From JAVBKA01 sp031546715 (GTDB lineage Bacteria > Bacillota > Clostridia > Oscillospirales > UBA929), in NCBI GenBank assembly GCA_031546715.1, contig JAVBKA010000073.1, positions 1 through 14,367 of the forward strand: DNA of 14,367 nt, read 5' to 3'. The notes beneath the pieces were generated by a model. That model saw only the letters and a list, made by a program, of their open reading frames with translations. It had not been told where the DNA came from and did not search any database. Position numbers and translations under genes: made by a program. Shown here piece by piece: positions 1 to 7,229 of this stretch (its first letter is position 1; each line of letters starts with the position of its first letter).

Positions 1-630
1 GCTGCATACTCATATATGGCGCTTGTCCCTATTATTCTTCCCATTGCGATTAAAATGGTTACAACTAAAAAAGAGCGTCTCATTCATATGGGCGGTCAAA
101 CCGTTCTCGTTTCAAAGCGTACACGCATTTTGTTCCCTATAGTTGTTACTCTTGTTGCTGGTCTTGTTGCTCCAATGTCAGTTTCTCTTGTTGGCTTCTT
201 AATGTTCGGAAACCTAATTAGAGAATGCGGCAAACTTGAAAGCCTTTCAAAGACTGCACAAAACGAGCTTGCAAATCTAGTTACAATTCTCCTTGGAATT
301 ACAATTTCATTGCAAATGAAAGCATCTGAGTTTGTTAGAATTGAGACTCTTTTCATCATAGCCCTTGGTCTTGTCGCCTTTATTATGGATGCTATCGGCG
401 GTATGCTTCTTGCTAAACTGTTTAATCTGTTCCTTAAGAACAAGATTAACCCAATGATTGGCGCAGCAGGCATTTCAGCGTTTCCAATGGCAGCTCGTGT
501 TGTTCATAAGCTCGGACTTAAAGAGGACAACCAAAACTTCCTGCTAATGCATGCAGTCGGCGCAAACGTTTCCGGTCAGATAGCGTCAGTTGTCGCCGGA
601 GGAATGCTACTAGGCTTACTTTTAAAGTAG
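1..630 (+). CDS. Na+-translocating decarboxylase beta subunit (OadB/MmdB/GcdB family), 3' part
   Basis: This is the C-terminal part of the integral membrane subunit that couples decarboxylation of a carboxybiotin intermediate to Na+ export (oxaloacetate, methylmalonyl-CoA or glutaconyl-CoA decarboxylase family). The frame is open to the left edge, so the N-terminus lies outside the window; the ATG at 16 is internal. Seen: the AYSYMALVPII stretch, TTKKER, the FGNLIRECG and LSKTAQNEL motifs, AAGISAFPMAARV, and a final LLMHAVGANVSGQIASVVAGG segment matching the conserved C-terminal membrane region, with several hydrophobic spans. The residues after LVPII read LPIAI where relatives I recall have a QPP-type sequence, so the subfamily may be divergent. 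The substrate cannot be told without the alpha subunit, which is not in the window. An 11-bp gap separates it from the next small gene. Confidence 0.9.
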   Translation, partial: AAYSYMALVPIILPIAIKMVTTKKERLIHMGGQTVLVSKRTRILFPIVVTLVAGLVAPMSVSLVGFLMFGNLIRECGKLESLSKTAQNELANLVTILLGITISLQMKASEFVRIETLFIIALGLVAFIMDAIGGMLLAKLFNLFLKNKINPMIGAAGISAFPMAARVVHKLGLKEDNQNFLLMHAVGANVSGQIASVVAGGMLLGLLLK

Positions 631-641
631 AGGTGAAATAA

Positions 642-788
642 ATGACTTTTAAGTTTTCTCCTGAAATGCTCGGCGAAGCACTTTCATTTATGTGGAAGGG
701 TATGCTGGGAGTATTTATAGTTATCTTGATTATTATGGCAGCAGTGTGGCTTTTAAATCAAGCAGACAAAATTGGCAAAAATAAATAA
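642..788 (+). CDS. Small single-span membrane protein, OadG-like decarboxylase subunit
   Basis: A 48-residue protein starting at an ATG preceded by AGAGGTGA. It has a short amphipathic N-terminus (FSPEMLGEALSFMWKGM), one membrane span (GVFIVILIIMAAVWLL) and a lysine-rich tail (NQADKIGKNK). Size, topology and position directly after the beta subunit fit the small OadG-related subunits that stabilise Na+-pump decarboxylase complexes. It lacks the long C-terminal metal-binding tail of classical OadG. The function is inferred from context and general shape; sequence similarity at this length is weak. It is followed at once by an intrinsic terminator, so it is the last gene of the decarboxylase operon. 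Confidence 0.75.
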   Translation: MTFKFSPEMLGEALSFMWKGMLGVFIVILIIMAAVWLLNQADKIGKNK

Positions 789-800
789 TAGTCACCACTT

Positions 801-825
801 GGGTCGATTTTTCGACCCATTTTTG
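801..825 (+). terminator. Rho-independent terminator after the decarboxylase genes
   Basis: A 7-bp perfect GC-containing stem (GGGTCGA / TCGACCC) with a TTTT loop is followed by ATTTTTG. It lies 12 bp after the small OadG-like gene and isolates that operon from the pyrH operon downstream. Confidence 0.88.
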
Positions 826-912
826 TGCCTTGAAATATTGTTTTGCGCTTAATCCCTTTTATTGTAACCAGTAAACCAATGCAAAATAATTGTTAATTTT
901 CCTGTTCACCCC

Positions 913-941
913 TTTTAAGTTTTATCCTTTTGTAGTATAAT
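913..941 (+). promoter_or_regulatory. Candidate sigma-A promoter of the pyrH operon
   Basis: A consensus -10 box TATAAT lies at 936-941, about 30 bp before the pyrH start codon. The best -35 at 17-bp spacing is TTTTAA (913-918), a poor match, so the promoter may depend on the AT-rich upstream DNA. It sits between the upstream terminator and pyrH, where a promoter is expected. The leader is short and no riboswitch-like fold was noticed. Confidence 0.55.
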
Positions 942-971
942 CATATAAATGTACATTTTAGGAGGCTTCAC

Positions 972-1691
972 ATGACAAGCCCTGCATACAAAAGAGTTCT
1001 AATCAAAATTAGCGGAGAAGCAATTGCAGGAGAGGACAGCGTATTAGATTTTGAAATCATTAAGAACATATGCATGGTTCTTAAAAAATGCGTTGCGTTA
1101 GGTGTTGAGGTTGGCATCGTTGTCGGCGCAGGCAACATTTGGCGAGGTGCCCGTGACGGCGGCGGTCTTATGGAACGCTCACGAGCTGACCATATGGGAA
1201 TGCTTGCAACAATGATAAACTGCCTCGCTCTGGCGGACGTTTTAGAAAGCCTCGATGTCGATGTCCGAGTTCAATCAGCAATAGAAATGCGCGCAATTGC
1301 AGAGCCGTATGTTCGCTTGCGAGCTATACGTCATCTTGAAAAAGGCAGAGTTGTAGTTTTCGGCTGCGGCTTAGGAATGCCGTTTTTCTCAACTGATACA
1401 GCGGCGGTACTACGCGGAACAGAAATCAACGCAGATATTATTTTACTTGCTAAAAACGTTGATGGCGTCTATGATGATGACCCAAATAAGAATCCTGACG
1501 CTAAAAAGTATGAGTTCCTCACCCCTAACGACTTTTTAAAGCAAAACCTAGCCGCCATGGACGCTACCGCCGCATCATTGTCTATGGATAACAATATTCC
1601 AGTTTTATTATTTGCATTAAAAGAGCCAGAAAACATTTTAAAGGCAATTTTAGGCGAGCATATCGGTACTATTGTTAGAACTGGCGCATAA
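972..1691 (+). CDS. pyrH: UMP kinase (uridylate kinase)
   Basis: Bacterial UMP kinase of the amino acid kinase fold. It phosphorylates UMP to UDP with ATP in the cytoplasm and is a control point of pyrimidine nucleotide synthesis. At 239 residues it is the usual family length. Seen: the N-terminal KISGEA phosphate-binding motif (about residues 12-17), GAGNIWRG, the DHMGMLATMIN segment involved in UMP binding and oligomer contacts, STDTAAVLRG, and the nucleotide-binding NVDGVYDDDP near residue 165. The ATG is preceded by a perfect GGAGG (961-965) at ideal spacing. It is the first gene of the long operon, followed 31 bp later by frr, the usual bacterial pairing. Confidence 0.97.
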   Translation: MTSPAYKRVLIKISGEAIAGEDSVLDFEIIKNICMVLKKCVALGVEVGIVVGAGNIWRGARDGGGLMERSRADHMGMLATMINCLALADVLESLDVDVRVQSAIEMRAIAEPYVRLRAIRHLEKGRVVVFGCGLGMPFFSTDTAAVLRGTEINADIILLAKNVDGVYDDDPNKNPDAKKYEFLTPNDFLKQNLAAMDATAASLSMDNNIPVLLFALKEPENILKAILGEHIGTIVRTGA

Positions 1692-1722
1692 GCGATTTTT
1701 ACAATTGAGAGGAGAATAACGT

Positions 1723-2274
1723 ATGAAAAACTATCCAGAATTTGAAGGAAAAGTATCAAAAACCATCGATGTACTAGGGCACAATTACGCTACTATCAGA
1801 GCAGGTCGTGCAAACGCCGCCGTTCTTGACAGAGTTATGGTTGACTATTATGGCTCACCAACACCAATTGCACAAATTGCTTCAATTTCCATTCCTGAGC
1901 CAAGAGTATTAGTTATTACCCCTTGGGATGCGTCCGATTTAAAAGCAGTTGAGAAAGCCATCCAAACCTCCGACCTCGGAATTAATCCAAATAACGACGG
2001 TAAGGCTATCCGCCTTGTGTTCCCTCAGCTTACTGAGGAACGCCGTAAAGACCTTATCAAGCAGGTGCATAAGTTCAGCGAGGAAGGCAAAATTGCCATT
2101 CGTAACATCCGCAGAGATGCTGTCGATGTTGCAAAAAACCAAAAGAAAAAGTCAGAAATCACTGAGGACGATTTGAAAGACATCGAAAAGGATTTGCAAG
2201 ACCTCACGGATAAGGCAATTAAGGAAATCGACAATTTAACTTCCAAAAAAGAAAAGGAATTATTGGAAGTTTAG
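1723..2274 (+). CDS. frr: Ribosome recycling factor
   Basis: Ribosome recycling factor; with EF-G it splits the post-termination ribosome complex. At 183 residues it is close to the family's usual 185. Seen: the RAGRANA motif near residue 29, YYGSPTPIAQIA, IPEPRVLVITPWD, the GIRL-like GKAIRLVFPQLTEERRKDL segment, and a C-terminal charged three-helix region (VAKNQKKKSEITEDD onward). The start ATG follows GAGAGGAGAA. It lies between pyrH and uppS with short gaps, so it is presumably transcribed with both. Confidence 0.97.
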   Translation: MKNYPEFEGKVSKTIDVLGHNYATIRAGRANAAVLDRVMVDYYGSPTPIAQIASISIPEPRVLVITPWDASDLKAVEKAIQTSDLGINPNNDGKAIRLVFPQLTEERRKDLIKQVHKFSEEGKIAIRNIRRDAVDVAKNQKKKSEITEDDLKDIEKDLQDLTDKAIKEIDNLTSKKEKELLEV

Positions 2275-2304
2275 TCACGATTTTCTACTGATTGGTGGCA
2301 AAGT

Positions 2305-3042
2305 ATGGCGTTGTTCTCAAAAGGCAAAAACAATAATGACGACTTAGTGACTGCTGCAAAGTCGCTAAAAATCCCCAAACATATTGCAATAATTATGGAC
2401 GGTAATGGCCGCTGGGCAAAAAAGCGCGGTATGCCTCGTTCCTTTGGTCATGCCGCCGGAAGCGAAAACTTCCGGCGCATTGCTATGTTCTGCAAGAACA
2501 TAGGTCTTGAATATCTTACTGTATACGCATTCTCAACCGAGAACTGGAAACGCCCAGCAGATGAAGTCAGCGGAATACTTGACCTTTTGCGTAAGTACCT
2601 TGACGAAGCACTGGACACTATGGAAAAAGACCATATCCGCACACGTTTTTTAGGCGACCTCTCACGTCTGCCTGCTGACATTGTTGAGCGAATGAGGAAG
2701 TCCGAAGATATTTCTAAGAAGTATGAAGGCTTTCTTGTTTGCATCTGTGTCAACTACGGCGGACGGGACGACATCGTCCGAGCCGTCAAAAAACTACAGT
2801 CGGAAGGACTTGCAGTCTCCGAAGAAAATATTAATTCTCACTTGGACACCTCTGGTATCCCCGACCCTGATATTTGTATCAGACCCAGCGGAGAGTACCG
2901 CATTTCAAATTTTCTGATTTGGCAGTCAGCCTATACGGAATTTTATTTTACAAAAACGCTATTTCCAGACCTTTCTCCTATTGAGCTAGTTGATATTATT
3001 AAAGACTTTAATAATAGAAGCCGCCGATTTGGCGGAATATAG
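2305..3042 (+). CDS. uppS: Undecaprenyl diphosphate synthase (isoprenyl transferase)
   Basis: Cis-prenyltransferase that adds isopentenyl units to farnesyl-PP to make C55-PP, the lipid carrier for cell-wall synthesis. It is 245 residues long, with a roughly 25-residue polar N-terminal lead before the catalytic core. Seen: IAIIMDGNGRWAKKRG with the catalytic Asp at residue 32, SFGHAAGSEN, YAFSTENWKRP near residue 74, VNYGGRDDI near 149, and the C-terminal diphosphate-binding IRPSGEYRISNFLIWQSAY (about 192-210). The motif reads R-P-S-G-E where R-T-(S/G)-G-E is more common, a mild variant. Its position just before cdsA, with Dxr and IspG downstream, groups lipid-carrier and precursor synthesis in one transcript. 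Confidence 0.96.
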   Translation: MALFSKGKNNNDDLVTAAKSLKIPKHIAIIMDGNGRWAKKRGMPRSFGHAAGSENFRRIAMFCKNIGLEYLTVYAFSTENWKRPADEVSGILDLLRKYLDEALDTMEKDHIRTRFLGDLSRLPADIVERMRKSEDISKKYEGFLVCICVNYGGRDDIVRAVKKLQSEGLAVSEENINSHLDTSGIPDPDICIRPSGEYRISNFLIWQSAYTEFYFTKTLFPDLSPIELVDIIKDFNNRSRRFGGI

Positions 3043-3072
3043 AATTATCACATTAATAATGGGGTGGAATAC

Positions 3073-3888
3073 TTGCGTGTCAGAGTGATTTCGGGCTTAA
3101 CAATAGTTGTTATAATGTTAATACTTTTTTTCTTCGCTCCCCCGCCTGTGCTACCAGTAGTGTTATCCTTTGTAGCTGCGTTAGCGTCAGTTGAAATGCT
3201 GAAGGCGGTTGGAATAAAGCATAATCCGCGGGTTTTTGTTTACTCTGCCACTGCAAGCGCGATTTACCCATTGCTGGCTTATTTTCAATTGTCCATTTTC
3301 TATTACTGCGTAGTCGTCGGCGTACTTATTATACTTTTGTTTGGTGAATCCATCTATAATAATAGTGCCTTTAAATTTACAGAGTTTTGCTACGCCTGCT
3401 TTGCAGGGACTTTTGCCCCTCTCGCGCTAACCAGTTTAGTCAGGCTACATATTCGAGACGACAGATTAATCACGCTCATGATGCCGGTGGTTATTTCCGT
3501 ACTTAACGACTCATTTTCTTTGACCAGCGGAGTACTCTTTGGAAAGCATAAGCTTGCGCCTGTTGTCAGCCCAAAAAAGACTATTGAGGGCAGCATCGGC
3601 GGCACGCTTTGTACTTTTATTGTGGTTTTTGCCGTGGCTATGAGCCTGAACGCATTTTCTAGTATTGAAATTAATTTGTTTCATTTAACGATTGTTTTAC
3701 TTGTCTGCAACTTAGTCAGCCAATTCGGCGACCTATCCTTCTCTATGATTAAACGTCAGTTTTCTATCAAAGACTTCTCAAACCTTATACCTGGTCACGG
3801 CGGTGTTCTCGACCGTCTGGATTCGCTGATTTTCGCCGCTCCCGCCTTTGAATTGTTACTTAATTTTATGAATGTTGTTGTTGTATGA
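3073..3888 (+). CDS. cdsA: Phosphatidate cytidylyltransferase (CDP-diglyceride synthase)
   Basis: Integral membrane enzyme that makes CDP-diacylglycerol from CTP and phosphatidic acid, the entry point to phospholipids. I place the start at TTG 3073 (product MRVRVISGL, 271 residues) because GGGGTGG at 3061-3067 lies at proper distance from it. A longer in-frame GTG at 3064 falls inside that ribosome binding site. Seen: several hydrophobic spans, the SPKKTIEGSIGG motif, and the full CDS signature near the C-terminus: S-x-x-K-R, then K-D-F, then PGHGGVLDRLDS. The stop overlaps the dxr start (ATGA), so the two are likely translationally coupled. Confidence 0.95.
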   Translation: MRVRVISGLTIVVIMLILFFFAPPPVLPVVLSFVAALASVEMLKAVGIKHNPRVFVYSATASAIYPLLAYFQLSIFYYCVVVGVLIILLFGESIYNNSAFKFTEFCYACFAGTFAPLALTSLVRLHIRDDRLITLMMPVVISVLNDSFSLTSGVLFGKHKLAPVVSPKKTIEGSIGGTLCTFIVVFAVAMSLNAFSSIEINLFHLTIVLLVCNLVSQFGDLSFSMIKRQFSIKDFSNLIPGHGGVLDRLDSLIFAAPAFELLLNFMNVVVV

Positions 3889-5024
3889 GTATGAAAATAT
3901 CTATTTTAGGCAGCACAGGAAGCATCGGAACACAAGCACTGGAAATTCTCGAATTTCACAAGCTTCGCCCCGTTGCGCTGACCTGTCATGCTAACATAAA
4001 GCTTATGGAGGAACAGGCAAGACGCTTTAAGCCCGACTTAGTCTGTGCGTCAGACGAAAATGCGTCTAAGCAGCTCAAGCTTGCCTTGGCTGATACTTCT
4101 GTGAAGGTCGTCGGCTCAGACGAGGGCGTGCTTGAAGTCGCGTTGCATTCTGAGGCTGATACTGTATTAAATTCTTTAGTAGGCATTGCCGGATTACTGC
4201 CGACTTTAACTGCTCTTGAAGCAAATAAGCGTTTACTTCTTGCAAATAAGGAATCCCTTGTTTGCGGCGGGGAGTTAGTCGTCAATGCCAAGCCCGATGC
4301 CCTCAAAAGCATAATCCCTGTTGACTCAGAGCATTCTGCGATTTTTCAGTGCCTACAGGCAGGAACTAAGTCCCTTAAAAAAATTATTTTAACTGCTTCG
4401 GGCGGTGCTTTCAGGGGTTGGAGCAAAGAACGGCTCACAGAAGTCACCGTTGAGCAAGCACTTACCCACCCAAATTGGAGCATGGGCGCAAAGGTTACAA
4501 TTGACTCTGCACTGCTTATGAATAAAGGCTTTGAGCTTATCGAAGCTATGTGGCTTTTCGGTGTGCCTCCGGAAAATATTGAGGTTGTTGTGCATCCTCA
4601 AAGCATTATCCACTCATTTATCGAATATGATGACAATGCAGTACTTGCTCAGCTCGGTGTACCGGACATGAAAATACCAATTCAGTACGCCATGTTTTAC
4701 CCTCAACGACTTCCCTGCCCGACAAAAAGTATTAATCTCGCAGAAATGGGTAATCTATCCTTTGAAAAACCAGATACTGATACATTTACATGCCTCACCA
4801 CCGCTTATAAGGTTGCAAAAATGCGCGGAAATGCAGGTGCGGCACTAAATGCGGCATCAGAAGCGACGGTTTCTGCCTTTGTTAATAGAAAAATTAGCTT
4901 TCTCCGCATCCCTGAGCTTATCGACTGTGCCGTAGATTGGATATCCAATATTTCCAAGCCTACAATTTCTGACATAATTGAAACAGACAGAGCCGTTAAA
5001 GCTTATATTAATTCTAAAATCTAG
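3885..5024 (+). CDS. dxr: 1-deoxy-D-xylulose 5-phosphate reductoisomerase
   Basis: Second enzyme of the MEP isoprenoid pathway; it converts DXP to MEP with NADPH and a divalent metal, and is the fosmidomycin target in the family. It is 379 residues long, near the family's usual length. Seen: the NADPH-binding GSTGSIG at residues 9-15, LLLANKESLVCGG near 117-129, the metal ligands D147 and E149 in PVDSEHSAIFQCL, ASGGAFR, the flexible active-site loop THPNWSMG, and LMNKGFELIEA with the third ligand E217. A second ATG at 3891 is an equally plausible start; neither has a good ribosome binding site, which fits coupling to cdsA through the ATGA overlap. The usual SATLMNKG reads SALLMNKG here, a small variant. 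Confidence 0.97.
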   Translation: MSMKISILGSTGSIGTQALEILEFHKLRPVALTCHANIKLMEEQARRFKPDLVCASDENASKQLKLALADTSVKVVGSDEGVLEVALHSEADTVLNSLVGIAGLLPTLTALEANKRLLLANKESLVCGGELVVNAKPDALKSIIPVDSEHSAIFQCLQAGTKSLKKIILTASGGAFRGWSKERLTEVTVEQALTHPNWSMGAKVTIDSALLMNKGFELIEAMWLFGVPPENIEVVVHPQSIIHSFIEYDDNAVLAQLGVPDMKIPIQYAMFYPQRLPCPTKSINLAEMGNLSFEKPDTDTFTCLTTAYKVAKMRGNAGAALNAASEATVSAFVNRKISFLRIPELIDCAVDWISNISKPTISDIIETDRAVKAYINSKI

Positions 5025-5041
5025 CATCTAGGAGTGAGAAT

Positions 5042-6163
5042 TTGAACACTTTCTTATCAATACTTATTATTGCTGTAATTCTCGGGTTGCTCATAACCGT
5101 TCACGAGCTGGGGCACTTTTTAGCTGCAAGGCTTTGCAAAATCAGGGTTCGTGAGTTCGCTATCGGTATGGGACCGGTAATTTTATCCAGCAAAAATAAA
5201 ATTACCAAGACAATTACCGAAAGTATTGACGGTGAGCTTAAAGAACGTCAAGTCACTGAGTACAACGGAACAAGATTTACGTTGAGAGCCTTCCCTATCG
5301 GCGGCTTTTGCGATATGTCTGAGGATGATAGCTCCGATGACCCGCATCATTTCAGAAATAAATCTATTTGGCAAAAGTTTTTTGTCCTTGTTGCAGGCTC
5401 GTTGATGAATTTTATAACAGGACTTATTATCCTCATGATAATTCTGCCGTCAACCATTGCCCCTGCTGAAACTACCACTAAAATTACTAAGCTTATGGAT
5501 GGCTTTCCGTACACCGAGCAAATCCTAGTCGGTGATACGATTATCCGCATAAATAATGAGCCTGTTCATTCGTATGTGTATATGAATTGGTTTCTTTCCC
5601 GCCTAAAAACTGACAGCTACGATTTTGTTTGGCTTAGAGATGGCGAAAAAATTACTGTTAATAACGTTCAAAAGCTTGTTGAAACTGACACCGGCAAACG
5701 GTTTGGCTTCTACTGCGAGGAATTGCAAAGCAAAGCGTTTGGTGCATCTTTAAAACGTGCATGGCATAGAGCCTTTGAATACGTGGGAATGGTGCGCTAT
5801 TCTCTGGCTGACCTATTTACCGGAAATGCAAAAGTTACCGACATGATGGGACCAGTTGGCATGACGCAGGTTACCAGCCAAATAGTTGAAGCAGAAGCTC
5901 CCTTCGGCGCAAAAGCATATGTTTTGCTTGATATGGCTGCATTGCTTGCTATAAATCTTGCTGTTATGAATCTCCTGCCAATTCCAGCTCTTGACGGCGG
6001 ACGAATCATATTCCTGTTTATCTCCGCATTCCTTATGCTTGTTAGAAAACGCCCTCTCAGTGCAAATATCGAAGGTGCAATTCATGGCATAACGTACCTT
6101 TTACTAATCGGCTTTATGGTATTTGTTGTGTTCGTGGACGTCCGCAGAATTGTTGGAAAGTGA
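5042..6163 (+). CDS. rseP: Site-2 intramembrane zinc metalloprotease (RseP/RasP)
   Basis: Membrane protease of the site-2 family that cuts substrates such as anti-sigma factors and leftover signal peptides within the membrane. It starts at TTG 5042 after GGAGTGAG and is 373 residues long. Seen: the zinc-binding HELGH at residues 21-25 in the first span, the GMGP segment, RAFPIGGF, a second span after the VAGSLMNF motif, a PDZ domain (about residues 140-200, with GDTIIRINNEPV), and the second active-site motif NLLPIPALDGG with metal-binding D318. The segment between GMGP and FTLRAFPIGG is longer than usual by about 25 charged residues. It follows dxr by 17 bp, the normal Firmicute context. Confidence 0.95.
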   Translation: MNTFLSILIIAVILGLLITVHELGHFLAARLCKIRVREFAIGMGPVILSSKNKITKTITESIDGELKERQVTEYNGTRFTLRAFPIGGFCDMSEDDSSDDPHHFRNKSIWQKFFVLVAGSLMNFITGLIILMIILPSTIAPAETTTKITKLMDGFPYTEQILVGDTIIRINNEPVHSYVYMNWFLSRLKTDSYDFVWLRDGEKITVNNVQKLVETDTGKRFGFYCEELQSKAFGASLKRAWHRAFEYVGMVRYSLADLFTGNAKVTDMMGPVGMTQVTSQIVEAEAPFGAKAYVLLDMAALLAINLAVMNLLPIPALDGGRIIFLFISAFLMLVRKRPLSANIEGAIHGITYLLLIGFMVFVVFVDVRRIVGK

Positions 6164-6173
6164 GCCTATTCAA

Positions 6174-7229
6174 ATGATATCTCGTAGAGCTACTCGTGTT
6201 ATTAGTGTTGGTGATGTTCTCATTGGAGGAAGCAATCCGATTACTGTACAGAGCATGTGTAATACTTTTACGTCTGACGTTAAAAAAACTCTTTCCCAGA
6301 TTAGTGAGCTTAGGGCAGCAGGCTGCGAAATCATTAGAGTTGCAGTGCCCGACATGGCAGCAGCCGAAGCCTTGCCCGAAATATGTAAGCAAAGTCCTTT
6401 GCCCGTTGTAGCCGATATTCATTTTGATTATCGGCTTGCTTTGTTGTCTGCAAAGGCGGGAGTTGCTAAAATTCGCATCAACCCAGGAAATATTGGCACG
6501 CGGGACAGAGTGAAGGCAGTTGCTGACGCATGTAAGGAGCGAAATATCCCCATTCGCATCGGCGTGAATTCAGGCTCGGTGGACAAGCATTTACTTGAAA
6601 CGCACAGTCTTATTGATACAATGATTAAGTCCGCGCTTGACCAAATCGCAATGCTCGAAGAGCTTGACTTCAATGACATTGCGCTATCCATAAAGTCGTC
6701 TTCCGTGGCTGATACGGTTTCAGCGTACCGAAAAATCAGCCAAAGCACCAATGTACCGTTACATATAGGTGTAACCGAAACTGGTACGGTATATAACGGC
6801 GTAATTAAGTCTGCAATGGGTATCGGTTCGCTTTTGCTGGATGGTATCGGTGATACAATTCGAGTGTCCTTAACTGCAAATCCTTTGGAGGAGATACGGG
6901 CAGGCTTGTCCATCCTCAAAACTGCAGGGGTGCGGTCAGGCGGAATTAATCTAATCTCCTGCCCCACCTGCGGAAGAACTAAAATAGATGTTATAAGCTT
7001 AGCTGAAAAAGCCGAGGAGCTTTTTCAGGACATTAAAAAGCCCCTAACCATTGCCATTATGGGCTGTGCCGTTAATGGTCCTGGCGAAGCCCGTTTTGCC
7101 GATGCTGGCATTGCTGGCGGAGATGGCATGGGCGTTATTTTTTTAAAGGGCGAAATTGTAGACCGCGCACCTGAAAACGAGCTACTTCCTCGGTTACTAA
7201 AATTAATAAATTCCATGGGTGAAGCTTAA
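6174..7229 (+). CDS. ispG: 4-hydroxy-3-methylbut-2-en-1-yl diphosphate synthase (IspG/GcpE)
   Basis: Iron-sulfur enzyme of the MEP pathway; it reduces the cyclic diphosphate MEcPP to HMBPP. I choose ATG 6174 (351 residues), 10 bp after the rseP stop. A longer frame opening at 6123 would overlap rseP and add a non-conserved lead. The ribosome binding site is weak (AAGTGAG). Seen: the N-terminal TIM-barrel motifs GGSNPITVQSM and KIRINPGNIG, GVNSGSVDKH, and the C-terminal [4Fe-4S] site with C263 and C266 (SCPTCGRT), C298 (MGCAVNGPGE) and the fourth ligand E305. It is the second MEP enzyme in this operon. Its TAA overlaps the polC ATG by one base. Confidence 0.96.
   Translation: MISRRATRVISVGDVLIGGSNPITVQSMCNTFTSDVKKTLSQISELRAAGCEIIRVAVPDMAAAEALPEICKQSPLPVVADIHFDYRLALLSAKAGVAKIRINPGNIGTRDRVKAVADACKERNIPIRIGVNSGSVDKHLLETHSLIDTMIKSALDQIAMLEELDFNDIALSIKSSSVADTVSAYRKISQSTNVPLHIGVTETGTVYNGVIKSAMGIGSLLLDGIGDTIRVSLTANPLEEIRAGLSILKTAGVRSGGINLISCPTCGRTKIDVISLAEKAEELFQDIKKPLTIAIMGCAVNGPGEARFADAGIAGGDGMGVIFLKGEIVDRAPENELLPRLLKLINSMGEA

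Noticed and set aside
6123..6173. Longer ispG start at ATG 6123
   Set aside because: It would overlap rseP by 41 bases, has no ribosome binding site and adds residues not typical of IspG; ATG 6174 gives the family's usual N-terminus.
6428..6967. 179-codon minus-strand open frame inside ispG
   Set aside because: It is fully antisense to a well-conserved gene, and its composition reflects the codon pattern of ispG.
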